Positions 24,009 through 33,852 are shown, numbered from the stretch's first letter. The stretch is 35,798 nt of DNA from JBAQMG01 sp049302575 (GCA_049302575.1 JBAQMG010000021.1:1-35798); one strand, 5' to 3'. Made by a program: numbers and translations. The notes: generated by a model from the sequence alone, not told the origin.

Positions 24009-26084
24009 TTACACGAGGAAACTTAGATCACCAAGACACCCCAGCATTTCAACACATTGCCCTAAGAGCGCTACACGAGCCTTTTTTAAACTTTCATCTT
24101 CTACCATGATCATGACAGCTTGGAAAAGAGCCTCGATTAAAGGTACTAGTTCAAAGGCAAGCTCAAAGGCCGGTTCATATTCACTTTTAACTAAATAATC
24201 AGCAAACCGCCCTCTTCTTGCCAAAATTTCTTTAGCTAAATTTAATTCTACTTCATCTGTAAGTGACACCGTATCAAGGATCTGTGGAAGCTCCTTTTTG
24301 GTAAGATTATGGCATCGTATATAGGCCTGCTGATATGCTGCAAACCTTGGTTCTAGCCTTTTGTCCACTAAGATTCGAACTTTTTTAGTACAACGGTTGA
24401 GAAATTCACTTCCTTGAGCTAGCACAGCATCAACATTATCATAACGGAAGCCTTGCTCTTGAAGGACAAAACGTAACCGTTGGGCAAAGAAATCCCGCAG
24501 GATGGGCAATAGCTCCTCCAAGGACTTTAAGGCTGTACCTTGAAGAGTAAAAAATCTATAAGCTTCAGCGAAAATAATATCGATTGACAAATCCCACTTG
24601 GCAGCAAGCAGAATACTTACCACACCCTGAGCTTGGCGTCTCAAAGCATATGGATCTTGCGAACCGGTTGGTTGAATACCAATTCCAAAAGCACCCACGA
24701 TCGCATCGATTTTATCAGCAATACTAACGATCTGCCCCGCAAGTGAATCTGGTAAAGTATCACCAGCAAATCTAGGCAAATAATGTTCTACTATTCCTCG
24801 GCATACTTCCGGGGCTTCGCCACTGGAAGCAGCATAGTCCGCGCCCATAATTCCTTGAAGCTCAGGAAAATCATAGACCATCAGGGTTACCAGATCAGCC
24901 TTAGCAAGGAAGGCAGTTCGTTTGACGATCTCCGCTTGTTTAGTATCTACGTCCAATAACTTACAAATAAAACCAGCAAGTTCACCGATCCTCTCAACCC
25001 GTTGTTTAACCGTACCCAGCTTCTCCTGATAAACGATCTTTCCTAATTTAGGAACTAGCTCTGCCAATTTAACTTTTTGGTCTTCCCGGTAATAAAAAGC
25101 GGCATCTTCTAAGCGAGCTTTCAGAACCTTTTCATTACCTGCCTTGACCTTCTCAAGGCAGGTTGTATCCCCATTACGTACAGTAATAAAGTAAGGCAGC
25201 AACTTCCCCTCACTCTGACGCACCGGAAAATAACGTTGGTGTTCGCGCATTGGAGTAGTTAAGACTGGCTCAGGAAGATGCATATACTGCAGAGCTATTT
25301 CTCCAAGTAAAGCTGTTGGGTATTCTACAAGATGGGTGACCTCAGAAAGTAATTTCTGATCTTCAAAAACCCGAGCATTTATCTGCTGAGCTAGGTTTTG
25401 TATTTGAGCCCAGATCTTGCCACTTCGCTCCCCCTGATCTACAATCACATAGGCCAGACGTAAAGTCTCGACATACTCCCCAGCACTTTTCAAACTTAAA
25501 GCTTCAGAAGCTAGGGTTCTGTGCCCCCTAGACATCCGTCCGGACTCTAAACCTACAAACTCAAAAGGAACGACTTCTTCTCCATAGAGAGCCAATAGCC
25601 AGCGAATGGGACGGGCAAAGCGAAAATCCAGACTAGCCCAACGCATTGGTTTAGGAAAGTTAAGCGAAGTAATCAAGTCTAAACACAATTGTGGTAAAAG
25701 AACGCTGGTTTTTTGTCCTGCCTCTGACTTACGGGCATAAACATAAGGCACACCGTTCAACTCTTGAATGAATAGTTCCTCGACCTCAACACCCTGACCT
25801 TTGGCAAAGCCAAGAGCGGCTTTGGTCGGCGCCCCCCCAGAATCATAAGCAGCCTTTACTGCCGGACCCTTGATTTCCGCCTTCAAGTCCGCTTGTTTTT
25901 CCACCAAACCGCTCACCAAAACAGCTAAGCGCCGTGGTGTAGCATAGGCAGCCAAACTTGTAAACCCCACGCGCAATTCAAGCAGCCGCGATTTGGTCTG
26001 CTCTTCTAATTGCTTTAAAGCCCCAGGAGTAAATTTAGCCGGTATCTCTTCTGTGCCTATTTCTAACAAAAAATCTTTAGCCAT
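24009..26084 (-). CDS. glyS: Glycyl-tRNA synthetase beta subunit
   Basis: 691 residues, the normal length. The N-terminus LLEIGTEEIPAKF is diagnostic of the family, and the centre holds the HD-like region with FLAKADLVTLMVYDFPELQG and GADYAASSGE. The C-terminal part is the anticodon-recognition region. Together with glyQ it forms the alpha2beta2 enzyme that charges tRNA-Gly. It starts 2 nt after the glyQ stop. Confidence 0.98.
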   Translation of the reverse strand: MAKDFLLEIGTEEIPAKFTPGALKQLEEQTKSRLLELRVGFTSLAAYATPRRLAVLVSGLVEKQADLKAEIKGPAVKAAYDSGGAPTKAALGFAKGQGVEVEELFIQELNGVPYVYARKSEAGQKTSVLLPQLCLDLITSLNFPKPMRWASLDFRFARPIRWLLALYGEEVVPFEFVGLESGRMSRGHRTLASEALSLKSAGEYVETLRLAYVIVDQGERSGKIWAQIQNLAQQINARVFEDQKLLSEVTHLVEYPTALLGEIALQYMHLPEPVLTTPMREHQRYFPVRQSEGKLLPYFITVRNGDTTCLEKVKAGNEKVLKARLEDAAFYYREDQKVKLAELVPKLGKIVYQEKLGTVKQRVERIGELAGFICKLLDVDTKQAEIVKRTAFLAKADLVTLMVYDFPELQGIMGADYAASSGEAPEVCRGIVEHYLPRFAGDTLPDSLAGQIVSIADKIDAIVGAFGIGIQPTGSQDPYALRRQAQGVVSILLAAKWDLSIDIIFAEAYRFFTLQGTALKSLEELLPILRDFFAQRLRFVLQEQGFRYDNVDAVLAQGSEFLNRCTKKVRILVDKRLEPRFAAYQQAYIRCHNLTKKELPQILDTVSLTDEVELNLAKEILARRGRFADYLVKSEYEPAFELAFELVPLIEALFQAVMIMVEDESLKKARVALLGQCVEMLGCLGDLSFLV

Positions 26085-26086
26085 GA

Positions 26087-26974
26087 TTACTTACCCCCCA
26101 CCTTGGCTTTGTTTAACAAAGGAAAGCCTAATTTCTCACGTTGTTCAACATAGGCTTGAGCGCACAAACGGGCCAAGGTTCTCACTCTCCCGATATAGCC
26201 CGTACGTTCAGTCACGCTAATAGCTCCTCTGGCTTCTAAAAGATTAAAAGTATGCGAACATTTCAAGACGTAATCATAGGCTGGCACGACCAAACCCACT
26301 TTCACGACCCGTTTTGCCTCTTTTTCATACATTTCAAACCAAGTTTGTAAGGCTTCTATGTCAGCCACTTCAAAATTATATTTGGAGTAATCAATCTCAT
26401 TTTGCAAGTAAATATCTCCATAGGTAATGTTACCCGCCCACTCTATATCAAAAACACTTTCTTTGTTTTGGATATAAGTTGCCAATCTTTCCAAGCCATA
26501 CGTGATTTCAGCACATACGGGTTGACAGTCAAGCCCTCCACATTGTTGAAAATAAGTAAATTGAGTGACCTCCATTCCATCAAGCCAGACTTCCCAGCCT
26601 AGTCCCCAGGCTCCCAACGTCGGAGATTCCCAATTATCCTCTACGAAACGGATATCATGTTCGCGAGGGTTGATACCTAAGCCTTCCAGGCTCTGAAGAT
26701 AAAGCTCTTGAACATTTGAAGGTGATGGTTTAAGAATAACCTGGTACTGAAAATAATGCTGTAAACGGTTAGGATTTTCTCCATAACGTCCATCTGCTGG
26801 GCGGCGAGACGGCTCAACATAAGCTACCTTCCAAGGTTCAGGGCCTAAGGCTCGAAGAAATGTTGCAGGGTTCATCGTACCGGCACCTTTTTCCAGATCG
26901 TAGGGTTGGGCAATGATACACCCTTGTTCCCCCCAGAATCGATTTAAATTTAAAATCATTTCTTGAAATTTCAT
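26087..26974 (-). CDS. glyQ: Glycyl-tRNA synthetase alpha subunit
   Basis: 295 residues with the class II catalytic signatures GAGTMNPATFLRALGPEPW, YVEPSRRPADGRYGENPNR and QYQVILKPSP. The start ATG is preceded by AAGGAGG. It is first in a glyQ-glyS operon controlled by the T-box leader directly upstream. Confidence 0.98.
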   Translation of the reverse strand: MKFQEMILNLNRFWGEQGCIIAQPYDLEKGAGTMNPATFLRALGPEPWKVAYVEPSRRPADGRYGENPNRLQHYFQYQVILKPSPSNVQELYLQSLEGLGINPREHDIRFVEDNWESPTLGAWGLGWEVWLDGMEVTQFTYFQQCGGLDCQPVCAEITYGLERLATYIQNKESVFDIEWAGNITYGDIYLQNEIDYSKYNFEVADIEALQTWFEMYEKEAKRVVKVGLVVPAYDYVLKCSHTFNLLEARGAISVTERTGYIGRVRTLARLCAQAYVEQREKLGFPLLNKAKVGGK

Positions 26975-26993
26975 TCGTACCCTCCTTAAATAT

Positions 26994-27034
26994 CAAAAAC
27001 CCCGTCCCTGCAGCAATAAGCTACAGGGACGGGG
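26994..27034 (-). terminator. T-box attenuator terminator
   Basis: On the minus strand CCCCGTCCCTG and CAGGGACGGGG form an 11-bp stem followed by TTTTTGA. It is the terminator of the glyQ T-box leader and should compete with an antiterminator that uses the T-box sequence at 27043-27057. Confidence 0.93.
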
Positions 27035-27200
27035 TACTAATCCCGCGGTTCCACCCTGTTTGATCCTAATCAGGATCCCCTTAATTAAACAGTGTTCAGA
27101 GCTGCCCCACTCGTTCCTCCCTATTCGGTTTCCACCTTACCGAACTCTCTATGAAGGAGTTTACGAACTTCATTCTCATCATTACACCATCATTTAATTA
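26994..27200 (-). promoter_or_regulatory. Glycyl T-box riboswitch leader
   Basis: The conserved T-box AGGGTGGAACCGCGG is at 27057-27043 (minus strand), followed by the terminator. Upstream lie a stem I with an AGAGAG bulge-like motif and a GGTAAGGTGGAAACC distal loop, and a GGATCC/GGATC-type hairpin before the T-box. A GGC in GGGGCAGC on the 3' side of stem I is the likely specifier codon for glycine. The leader senses uncharged tRNA-Gly and allows read-through into glyQS. Confidence 0.93.
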
Positions 27201-27206
27201 ACGATA

Positions 27207-27236
27207 ATTATAATTCAATACCAGTTCGAGTGTCAA
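27207..27236 (-). promoter_or_regulatory. Sigma-A promoter of the glyQS T-box transcript
   Basis: On the minus strand a perfect TTGACA (27236-27231) is followed by 18 bp and a perfect TATAAT (27212-27207). Transcription should start near 27200, at the head of the T-box leader. Confidence 0.88.
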
Positions 27237-27237
27237 C

Positions 27238-27699
27238 TCAAATACCCATTTCTGTCTGTGAATATATGGCTTCACGCGGATCACCTTTGTCTGTACTTTT
27301 TGCTGAATTATCAACTTCTAACTTACAATGAGCTAAGACCGCCCCTACTACACTTACAAGCCCCAGAAGACGCAGGCTTGGCCGTAGTCGCATCAATGCC
27401 AAGGTTAAGCCTAACCCTAAAGGTGCAGACACGCTAAAAAGGGTCTTGTTATTATGCTTAAGATTGATCTTAGTATGGTTTAAATCCCCAATCTTCTCTT
27501 GTATCCCCCCCAAAAACTCCCGCCCACGCTGTCTCCGTTCATCGCGATCATTATGCTTGGCCTTTTCGAGATCTGCCAAGGCTTTAACAATATCTCCTTG
27601 AGCAAGATGCAAAGAATTTCTGGCTTCCTCATAGCCTAACCCCATCCGTTCACGAAGAACATCAATCTTTTCAAGTTCCGTCCACAAAACTTCGCTCAT
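27238..27699 (-). CDS. DUF4342-like protein with N-terminal UBA-like domain
   Basis: 153 residues. The N-terminal 45 residues (ERMGLGYEEARNSLHLAQGDIVKALADLE) have the UBA/TS-N pattern seen in elongation factor Ts and NAC. A charged linker is followed by a hydrophobic segment (LGLGLTLALMRLRPSLRLLGLVSVVGAVLA) that may be membrane-associated, and a polar tail. This matches small DUF4342 proteins of Clostridia; the function is unknown. It lies 19 nt after recO with GGAAGG upstream, so it is probably co-transcribed with recO. Confidence 0.72.
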   Translation of the reverse strand: MSEVLWTELEKIDVLRERMGLGYEEARNSLHLAQGDIVKALADLEKAKHNDRDERRQRGREFLGGIQEKIGDLNHTKINLKHNNKTLFSVSAPLGLGLTLALMRLRPSLRLLGLVSVVGAVLAHCKLEVDNSAKSTDKGDPREAIYSQTEMGI

Positions 27700-27718
27700 A
27701 TTACAGGCCTTCCTTCCG

Positions 27719-28483
27719 CTAGCTTAGTTCTGTCCCACGTTCATCGCTCAACATACTTTTTCCAACACTCCACGAACGTAAACTTCTTTCTAATTTCTGT
27801 TCACAATAACTCTGCAAGGTTTCCCTAATTTCTTGTTGCATCCAAGTAGTCCAACGCAACCTATCTAGTTTAGCCAGATCACCACTTAATAACCGCTTCA
27901 TGAAAGCAATACTTCCAGCTTTTAACCAACGGCCGGGATAGCCAGCCAAACAAGACTCACAGAGAGTTCCCCCAGCCTGAGGACTAAAATATAAGCGTTC
28001 TCCCCCAATCTTAGCACCGCATTCCGCACATTCCCCCAAAACCGGAGAATACCCGAGTACCGTCATTAGACGTAAAGTATAGGCACTTTGAACTAGTAAA
28101 GGTTCATATTGGGCTAATAAAAAAAAACAGGTTAAGGTTAAAGTAAACAACTCGGGTTGAGGGTGCTCTGATATTACCGAAATATCTAATAATTCGGCAA
28201 TTCCTGTTGCTGCCAGCGTACGATCAAGGTCATCCCACAAATGCGGAAAACTTTCCTTAGGACTTACTTGACTCACAGTATCGAGACTACTCCCCTTATG
28301 AATCAAAAAGTCAGCATAGGTAAATAACTGTGTTCCACCCCTCTGACGACTTTTTGGTTTACGAACACCTTTGGCGATAGCTTGAAGCTTGCCTTTTTCC
28401 CGGGAGAAGATCGTCAAAATGCGATCCGACTCGCCATATTCCCGGCTGCGTATAACTATAGCGTCAGCATGGTAAACGGCCAC
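27719..28483 (-). CDS. recO: DNA repair protein RecO
   Basis: About 254 residues. The N-terminal OB fold begins AVYHADAIVIRSREYGESDRILTIFS, and the zinc motif reads CAECGAKIGG...CESCL. RecO loads RecA at gaps with RecR and RecF. A longer frame runs to 28531, but its extra residues (MELIMDYGLLKG) come from repeat-like AT-rich DNA. GTG 28483 lies about 10 nt after AAAGGAG and gives the standard N-terminus. In relatives recO usually follows era closely; here about 5.4 kb lie between the recO start and the end of deoC. Confidence 0.93.
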   Translation of the reverse strand: MAVYHADAIVIRSREYGESDRILTIFSREKGKLQAIAKGVRKPKSRQRGGTQLFTYADFLIHKGSSLDTVSQVSPKESFPHLWDDLDRTLAATGIAELLDISVISEHPQPELFTLTLTCFFLLAQYEPLLVQSAYTLRLMTVLGYSPVLGECAECGAKIGGERLYFSPQAGGTLCESCLAGYPGRWLKAGSIAFMKRLLSGDLAKLDRLRWTTWMQQEIRETLQSYCEQKLERSLRSWSVGKSMLSDERGTELS

Positions 28484-28673
28484 TCCCGGTTCCACTCCTT
28501 TTAGTAATCCATAATCCATAATTAATTCCAAAGGAAACTCTTCCCTTGTCTCAGATGTTTTATTATTTTACCCCATCATATTTAAGAAAATGCAACATTT
28601 GCGTCTCCAGAGTTTTATTATATACCCAGCCTAGGTGGTACAACACTAATGTCAACGACGGATTGACCGAGCC

Positions 28674-29051
28674 TCAAATTTTATCAAAGATCGGCTTTAA
28701 GTCTACTGTAAAATCAGGGAAAACAGACACCTCCACCACTTCAGTTTCAGTATAAGATTCAGACCTTCCGTATCTATTATTTGGCAGTAAGGTAAATACA
28801 CTAATAAACTTACCGTCCGACTCTACTATCCAGTATTCTTTAACCCCTGCTTTTTCACAAATAACAAGAATATCTGGCTGCACAACAAATGTGGTTTCTT
28901 CATCTTTTTCGTTAGTTTCGGGAAGTCTTAAATCAAAGGGAGCAGCAAACACCTGACAAGGCTTATCTTTAAGATAATTGTTGAATTGAGTTAAAAGCCC
29001 CCTTGATATCGCCTGATGTTGCAATTTCTTTATGCTAATTTCATCTTTCAC
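28674..29051 (-). pseudogene. Uma2-family (DUF820) nuclease-like gene, internally deleted
   Basis: 125 residues against about 185-200 for the family. It has the helical LQHQAISRGLLTQFNNYLKDKPC and the strand FVVQPDILVIC, then jumps straight to EKAGVKEYWIVE. The intervening block that normally carries PDLVIEILSPST and the DxxxKxxxY region is absent in frame. The N-terminal domain (the usual YTYEDYLxLPE segment) is also missing. The product lacks the core of the PD-(D/E)XK-like site and is probably non-functional. A TATAAT-like sequence and a ribosome binding site precede it. Confidence 0.7.
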
Positions 29052-29261
29052 CTAGTCGATTATACCATTTTGTGGGCATCACGTCACGATACCTACTATA
29101 TTCATAACTAAACACCAAGCTTTTTTGGCTCAGTTTTTTCTGAAAACCTTGTATTTTACATATGAACAACCTGCTTCAAAATAAAGCTCAGGCTTCTCCA
29201 GCACCCGATGAAGCCCCAATTGGATTTGCCCCTTCAGAACTGGCGGTAAAATGTAGTTTTT
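29052..29261. other. Intergenic gap after the MFS gene
   Basis: About 210 bp. On the minus strand GGCTTCATCGG...GAAGCC could form an imperfect hairpin after the transporter gene. A short plus-strand frame from 29161 has no support. I see nothing else. Confidence 0.3.
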
Positions 29262-30524
29262 TTAAAACGTCTTCATCGCCAAACGCCGCTTTTTAGTGAT
29301 CGGCAAAGACAAAAGACCAGCACTAAGCAAAGCAAAGAATGCCAACATCAACCAAGACCAGGCAAAGCCAGCGACATCTGCAACAAACCCAAACAGCGGA
29401 GAGCCCACTAACATACCCACCCAGACCATCGTACCCATCGTTCCTGTAGCGACCCCAGCTAAGGCGCCCCCGACCATCTCTACCGTCATCACGATCATAA
29501 GCGCATTCCAACCCAGAAAACCAAGCCCCATCAGACCGACCAACAAGAACACAGTACCCAAACTTGACCCGCGCGGTAGCCAAGCCATTCCAACTGCACT
29601 GATAGTTGACAGCAGCAAGAGCATAAACATTGGTTTCCTTCTGTTACCTTGAAACAATCTGTCACTGATCAGGCCCCAGCCAATGCGACCCACTGCACCA
29701 GTCACCATCAGCACTGTGAGGGTAATCCCGGACATTGCTAAGCTGAACCCTACTTCTTGCTTAAAATAAAGCACGAGAAACGAAGTGATGCTGACCTGGG
29801 ACAGACCCATAAAGAAAGAAATAGCACTGAGAATAAGAAGAGCGGGGTTCGTGAACATCTGCCGCAGCGATCCCTTTCCCAAGCCAGCCTGCCTATATGC
29901 TTGCCCCTGTCCCACTCGTTCGTCTGCTCCCCCATCCTCTGGCTGTTCCCGGTAAATGACAAGGGAGATCACGAACGTGCCCAGCATCAAGAGACCAGAG
30001 ATGAGAAAAGCTACCCGCCAGCCATAGTGAAACGCCAAAAAGGGCATCATAACGCCACTAATCGCACCACCTAACGTCACTCCGGTTTGTTTGATACCCA
30101 TAGCGGTCGCCCTGAACTTTTTGTTGAACCAGACAGAGATCCCCTTAACGGACACCTGATTGATCATGCCGTAGCCAATTCCACCAACAAAAGCCAGGAT
30201 GAGTACGACCTCATAGCCGCCAGCTAGGACATAGAGAACAAAGGAGCCGCCCATCACCGCCAAACAAATAAGAAGGAAACGACGAGCCCCCATCCTATCG
30301 ACGAACAAGCCAGAAGGTATAGCGATAAACACCGAAGATAAGTACATCGCTGACGTAAACAGCCCCAATTCACCCAGACTAAGATGAAATTCCGTTCGCA
30401 GGAAAGGCGCCACTGAACCCCAGGCATAAGCCCCCATAGACATAACAGTTTGTGAAAGAGTCAAGACCACGAGGATCACCCAGCGATAACTGTTGGGTTT
30501 TTCCAGTATTGCAGTTCTACCCAT
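29262..30524 (-). CDS. MFS transporter
   Basis: 420 residues with about 12 hydrophobic segments. The loop 2-3 signature is GLFVDRMGARRFLL, a variant of GxLxDRxGRR, and the corresponding loop 8-9 motif is ISDRLFQGNRRKPM. It is a secondary transporter of the inner membrane; the substrate is unknown. It lies 44 nt after the flavin reductase gene, so it may import or export that enzyme's substrate or product. GAGGAG precedes the ATG by 8 nt. Base composition is visibly GC-richer than the flanking housekeeping genes, which suggests transfer. Confidence 0.88.
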   Translation of the reverse strand: MGRTAILEKPNSYRWVILVVLTLSQTVMSMGAYAWGSVAPFLRTEFHLSLGELGLFTSAMYLSSVFIAIPSGLFVDRMGARRFLLICLAVMGGSFVLYVLAGGYEVVLILAFVGGIGYGMINQVSVKGISVWFNKKFRATAMGIKQTGVTLGGAISGVMMPFLAFHYGWRVAFLISGLLMLGTFVISLVIYREQPEDGGADERVGQGQAYRQAGLGKGSLRQMFTNPALLILSAISFFMGLSQVSITSFLVLYFKQEVGFSLAMSGITLTVLMVTGAVGRIGWGLISDRLFQGNRRKPMFMLLLLSTISAVGMAWLPRGSSLGTVFLLVGLMGLGFLGWNALMIVMTVEMVGGALAGVATGTMGTMVWVGMLVGSPLFGFVADVAGFAWSWLMLAFFALLSAGLLSLPITKKRRLAMKTF

Positions 30525-30568
30525 GATGAATCTCCTCGCTGCCTGTATTATTTCCGTGTCGCTCTTAA

Positions 30569-32533
30569 TTAAATCTGCAACCCCACCTGAAACCCTTCAT
30601 GGACAGCATCCATAATCTTGCCCGGGCTTTTGCAGTCCCCTAACGCGTATAAAGCCGGTACCTTATTTTGCAATTCAGCCTCCAGCCTGCTGTCAGCCTC
30701 CACTCCCGCGGCTATTACCACTGCATCCGCCGAAATCAGTTGCTCACCGCCCTTCCTTTCCACCAGAACACCGACGCTGGCAATTTCCTTAACGCAGGTA
30801 TTAGTAAGAATCCTGACACCGTAATCCTGCAAATTCAGCATTAAAGGCACCTTTACGGCATGGGGCATATCCCTAGCAACTTCAGGCAACATCTCGATAA
30901 CGGTTACCTCTTTCCCCTTTTCCGCCAGCCATTCCGCCGTTTCCACACCTACCTGCCCGCCGCCGATAATAGCTACCTTTTCTCCTATATTACTGTAACC
31001 ATTTTCCAGGAGATCTACTGCCCAGTAAACGTTACCCTGTTCAATGCCTTTAAGAGCCAGGCTGATACGCTTGCCGCCCGTCGCTAGGATTACAACGTCG
31101 GGCTGGAAGGCTAGAACAGCTTCTTGGTTGGCTTCCAGACCTAATTCCACTTTGACGCCTAACTGCGCGATCTGGCGCCGATAATAATCAACGATCTTCC
31201 TCAATTCGCCCTTGCGGGGAGGCTTCTCAGCTAGTAAAATAGTGCCCCCCAGTTCTTTTTCTTTTTCCCAGATGGTAACTCTATGCCCCCTAGCGGCGGC
31301 GGTAACGGCTGCTTCCAGCCCCCCAGGCCCACCGCCGATTATCAACACCTTCTTCCTCCGTTCCGGTGGAACAGAGTTGACTTCAATCTCCCCTTCTTTG
31401 CCCGCCAGCGGGTTGAGGATGCAGGTAATGGGCACCCCCTTGATCACGTTTTCTGCACAGCCCTGACAACAGGAAACACAGGGGCGGATGTCTTCATACT
31501 TGCCAGCGGCAACTTTTTGAACCCAGTAAGGGTCGGCAATTAGCGGCCGCCCTAGGGCGATCATATCAGCCCGTCCTTGCTGTAAAACGTCCTCGGCAAA
31601 ATCCACGCTGCGAATCTTGTTAGCCGTAATTACCGGAACGGTAACGCCGTTCTTGATGTTTTCCGCTAGGTGCACGATACAGCCTTCCGGCGTCCCTATC
31701 GGGGCTTCTGCGGAGATAAAGTTCCTTTCCTGCAATACAGCACCAAAACCGACAGAAACGCTGATGGCCTTGATGCCTGCCATTTCCAACCTCTGGGCAA
31801 TTTCTCGGATCTCTAGGAGAGAATTGCCGCCCTCCGGTTCCTGACCGTTCATGCGGCAGATGAGGGGGAATTCGGCGCCTACTTCCTTTTGCACCCTAGC
31901 AATAATTTCTAAAACAAAGCGCATGCGGTTTTCTAAGCTACCGCCGTAATGATCCGTACGCTTGTTGGCCCAGGGCGAGAGAAACTCGCCGCATAGATAC
32001 ATATGAGCGCAATGGATGGAGATGACATCAAATCCCGCCTCAACAGCTCGGCGGGCGGCCTGACCAAATTTTTCCACAATCTCTTCAATCTCTTCCACTC
32101 TCAGTTCCCGTGGCACGACCTGCCCAGGAAAGGGGTGGGCTAGGACTGAAGGAGCAACGGGAAGCTGACCTCGGGTAACCTCCAGGTAGCCATTATGCAG
32201 GCTTACGCGCCCAGCCCTCCTGCCGCCATGGGAAAGCTGGATGGCCGACTGTGCACCGTGTTTTTTGATAACTGCGCTGAGTTTTTGGAGCATGGGAATA
32301 TACTTATCGTCATCAATTGCTACCGCATTTTTAGCATTATTGCCTATCGGAAAATCAACAATGCCGTCCTCAACGGTAACCAGCCCTACCCCGCCTTTTG
32401 CTCTCTCAGCATAAAAATGGATCATCCGCTCAGTGATAAAGCCATCCTGAGCAAAATTGTTGGTCATGGGCGCCATGACTACCCGGTTTCTAATTTCCAG
32501 GTTACCGATTTTGATAGGGGAAAGAATCTTCAC
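30569..32533 (-). CDS. Old Yellow Enzyme-type NADH:flavin oxidoreductase (2,4-dienoyl-CoA/enoate reductase family)
   Basis: About 654 residues. An N-terminal FMN TIM barrel begins LSPIKIGNLEIRNRVVMAPM and contains SIHCAHMYLCGEFLSPWANKRTDHYGGSLENR. A cysteine cluster CVSCCQGCAEN...C follows and should bind a 4Fe-4S cluster. The C-terminal half has two Rossmann sites, VLIIGGGPGGLEAA (FAD) and VAIIGGGQVGVETAEW (NAD). The architecture matches FadH-like and clostridial enoate reductases; the substrate is not predictable. GTG 32533 lies 6 nt after AAGGAGG; an ATG two codons earlier abuts the ribosome binding site, and the longer frame to 32617 is not supported. It is GC-richer than its surroundings. 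Confidence 0.92.
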   Translation of the reverse strand: MKILSPIKIGNLEIRNRVVMAPMTNNFAQDGFITERMIHFYAERAKGGVGLVTVEDGIVDFPIGNNAKNAVAIDDDKYIPMLQKLSAVIKKHGAQSAIQLSHGGRRAGRVSLHNGYLEVTRGQLPVAPSVLAHPFPGQVVPRELRVEEIEEIVEKFGQAARRAVEAGFDVISIHCAHMYLCGEFLSPWANKRTDHYGGSLENRMRFVLEIIARVQKEVGAEFPLICRMNGQEPEGGNSLLEIREIAQRLEMAGIKAISVSVGFGAVLQERNFISAEAPIGTPEGCIVHLAENIKNGVTVPVITANKIRSVDFAEDVLQQGRADMIALGRPLIADPYWVQKVAAGKYEDIRPCVSCCQGCAENVIKGVPITCILNPLAGKEGEIEVNSVPPERRKKVLIIGGGPGGLEAAVTAAARGHRVTIWEKEKELGGTILLAEKPPRKGELRKIVDYYRRQIAQLGVKVELGLEANQEAVLAFQPDVVILATGGKRISLALKGIEQGNVYWAVDLLENGYSNIGEKVAIIGGGQVGVETAEWLAEKGKEVTVIEMLPEVARDMPHAVKVPLMLNLQDYGVRILTNTCVKEIASVGVLVERKGGEQLISADAVVIAAGVEADSRLEAELQNKVPALYALGDCKSPGKIMDAVHEGFQVGLQI

Positions 32534-32890
32534 TGTCATCCTCCTTGCTACTGGCGCAAATTTACTACATAATAACTTAATTATAAACTCCATTTCAAAG
32601 CAGTCTAATTTATACACAACACCGATTGAACAACAGTATCTTTCTTGATGCTTACCAAAACATGGCTGATCCTTAAACGCGAAGCATGATGTCCAATAGT
32701 AGACCGCATGGAGAGCAACCCCTTTAAGCTATTTTGAGCAGCCATTTTTAACTTCAACTTTTATTATAATCAAGCATACGTTATCATTCAAGTCTGAAAT
32801 AACTTAAATAACTTAAATAACTGAAATATCAGAATTTAAAGAAGTATTGCACATTAAATAACAACATACTAGCCAAGGAGTGATTGCGAA
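32534..32890. other. Intergenic region upstream of the flavin reductase
   Basis: About 350 bp without a gene, between divergent genes. It includes a short tandem repeat AACTTAAATA (about 32800-32825). I could not place a convincing promoter for either flanking gene. Confidence 0.4.
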
Positions 32891-33701
32891 ATGAATTATA
32901 TTACACGTGATATGGAAAAAATAGTTGCCACGTTATCTGAAGAATATCCTGCAATTTTAATTACAGGACCGAGACAGGTTGGAAAAACAACAATGCTTCA
33001 AAAGTTAATGGAGGAAACAGATAGAACCTATGTGTCACTTGATGATTTAAATATTAGAGCATTGGCAAAATCTAACCCAGCAATGTTTTTTCAATTATAT
33101 AAAACACCAATATTTATCGATGAGGTGCAGTATGCACCAGAACTTTTCACCTATATTAAAATATAGTAAACTATGCAGATATTGCGCGAGATGCTGATAT
33201 AAATCAAATTACAGCAAAAAGCTGGATGGCAATTTTAGAAACGCTAGGCATCATATTCTATCTGCATCCGTATTCTAACAATATCCTAAAAAGAACGTTA
33301 AAACACCAAAGCTATATTTTTATGACACCGGTCTTTGCACCTATCTTACAAAGTGGAGCAGTCCTGAAACGCTGGAAAGCGGTGCAATGAATGGTGCTGT
33401 GTTAGAAAATTATGTGGTTAATGAGATATTTAAGAGCTATAACAACTCAGCAAAAATTCCATTCATATATTATTACCGAGATAAGAATATGAAGGAAATA
33501 GATTTGATACTTGAAGCTGATGGAAAACTATGCCCCATTGAAATTAAGAAAACGACATCACCAGCGTCACAGTTAACCAATATATTCAAAACGCTTGATA
33601 GAGCAACTATAGAGCGTGGCAATGGTGCTGTGCTTTGTATTAAAGAAGAACTAATGGCGTTTGATAGTAAGAATTATATCATTCCAATTCGGCTTATTTA
33701 A
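32891..33701 (+). pseudogene. AAA_14/DUF4143 ATPase, decayed
   Basis: The start is intact: MNYITRDMEKIVATLSEEYP, P-loop GPRQVGKTT, Walker B FIDEVQYAPEL. The frame then stops at 33166. A second block in another frame (NYADIARDADINQITAKSWMAILETLG, then YLHPYSNN) continues after a large in-gene deletion. A frameshift near 33300 moves the code to LYFYDTGLCTYLTKW, and it ends with the DUF4143 nuclease-like part (VLENYVVNEIFKSY, then REIDLI-like KEIDLILE). Intact members are about 400 residues. The product cannot be made as one protein. Confidence 0.88.
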
Positions 33702-33725
33702 TGTCTGATCTGATAAAAGAAAAAC

Positions 33726-33852
33726 GGCGTGTTTCAAATCAACCTTACACTTTTACGCTATTGCATATTTTATAATCCTTGATATCACTGTATTTGAGAG
33801 ATAATCTAGGTTTAAAAGCGATAAGGTTAAATTGCCATTTCTGAAACACGCC
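33726..33852. repeat. 127-bp element with terminal inverted repeats
   Basis: GGCGTGTTTCA (33726-33736) is perfectly complementary to TGAAACACGCC (33842-33852). Further inside, AACCTTA...TTTTACGC on the left imperfectly mirrors GCGATAAGGTT on the right. No coding frame lies between. It looks like a MITE or the joined ends of an insertion sequence. No target duplication is obvious. Confidence 0.6.
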
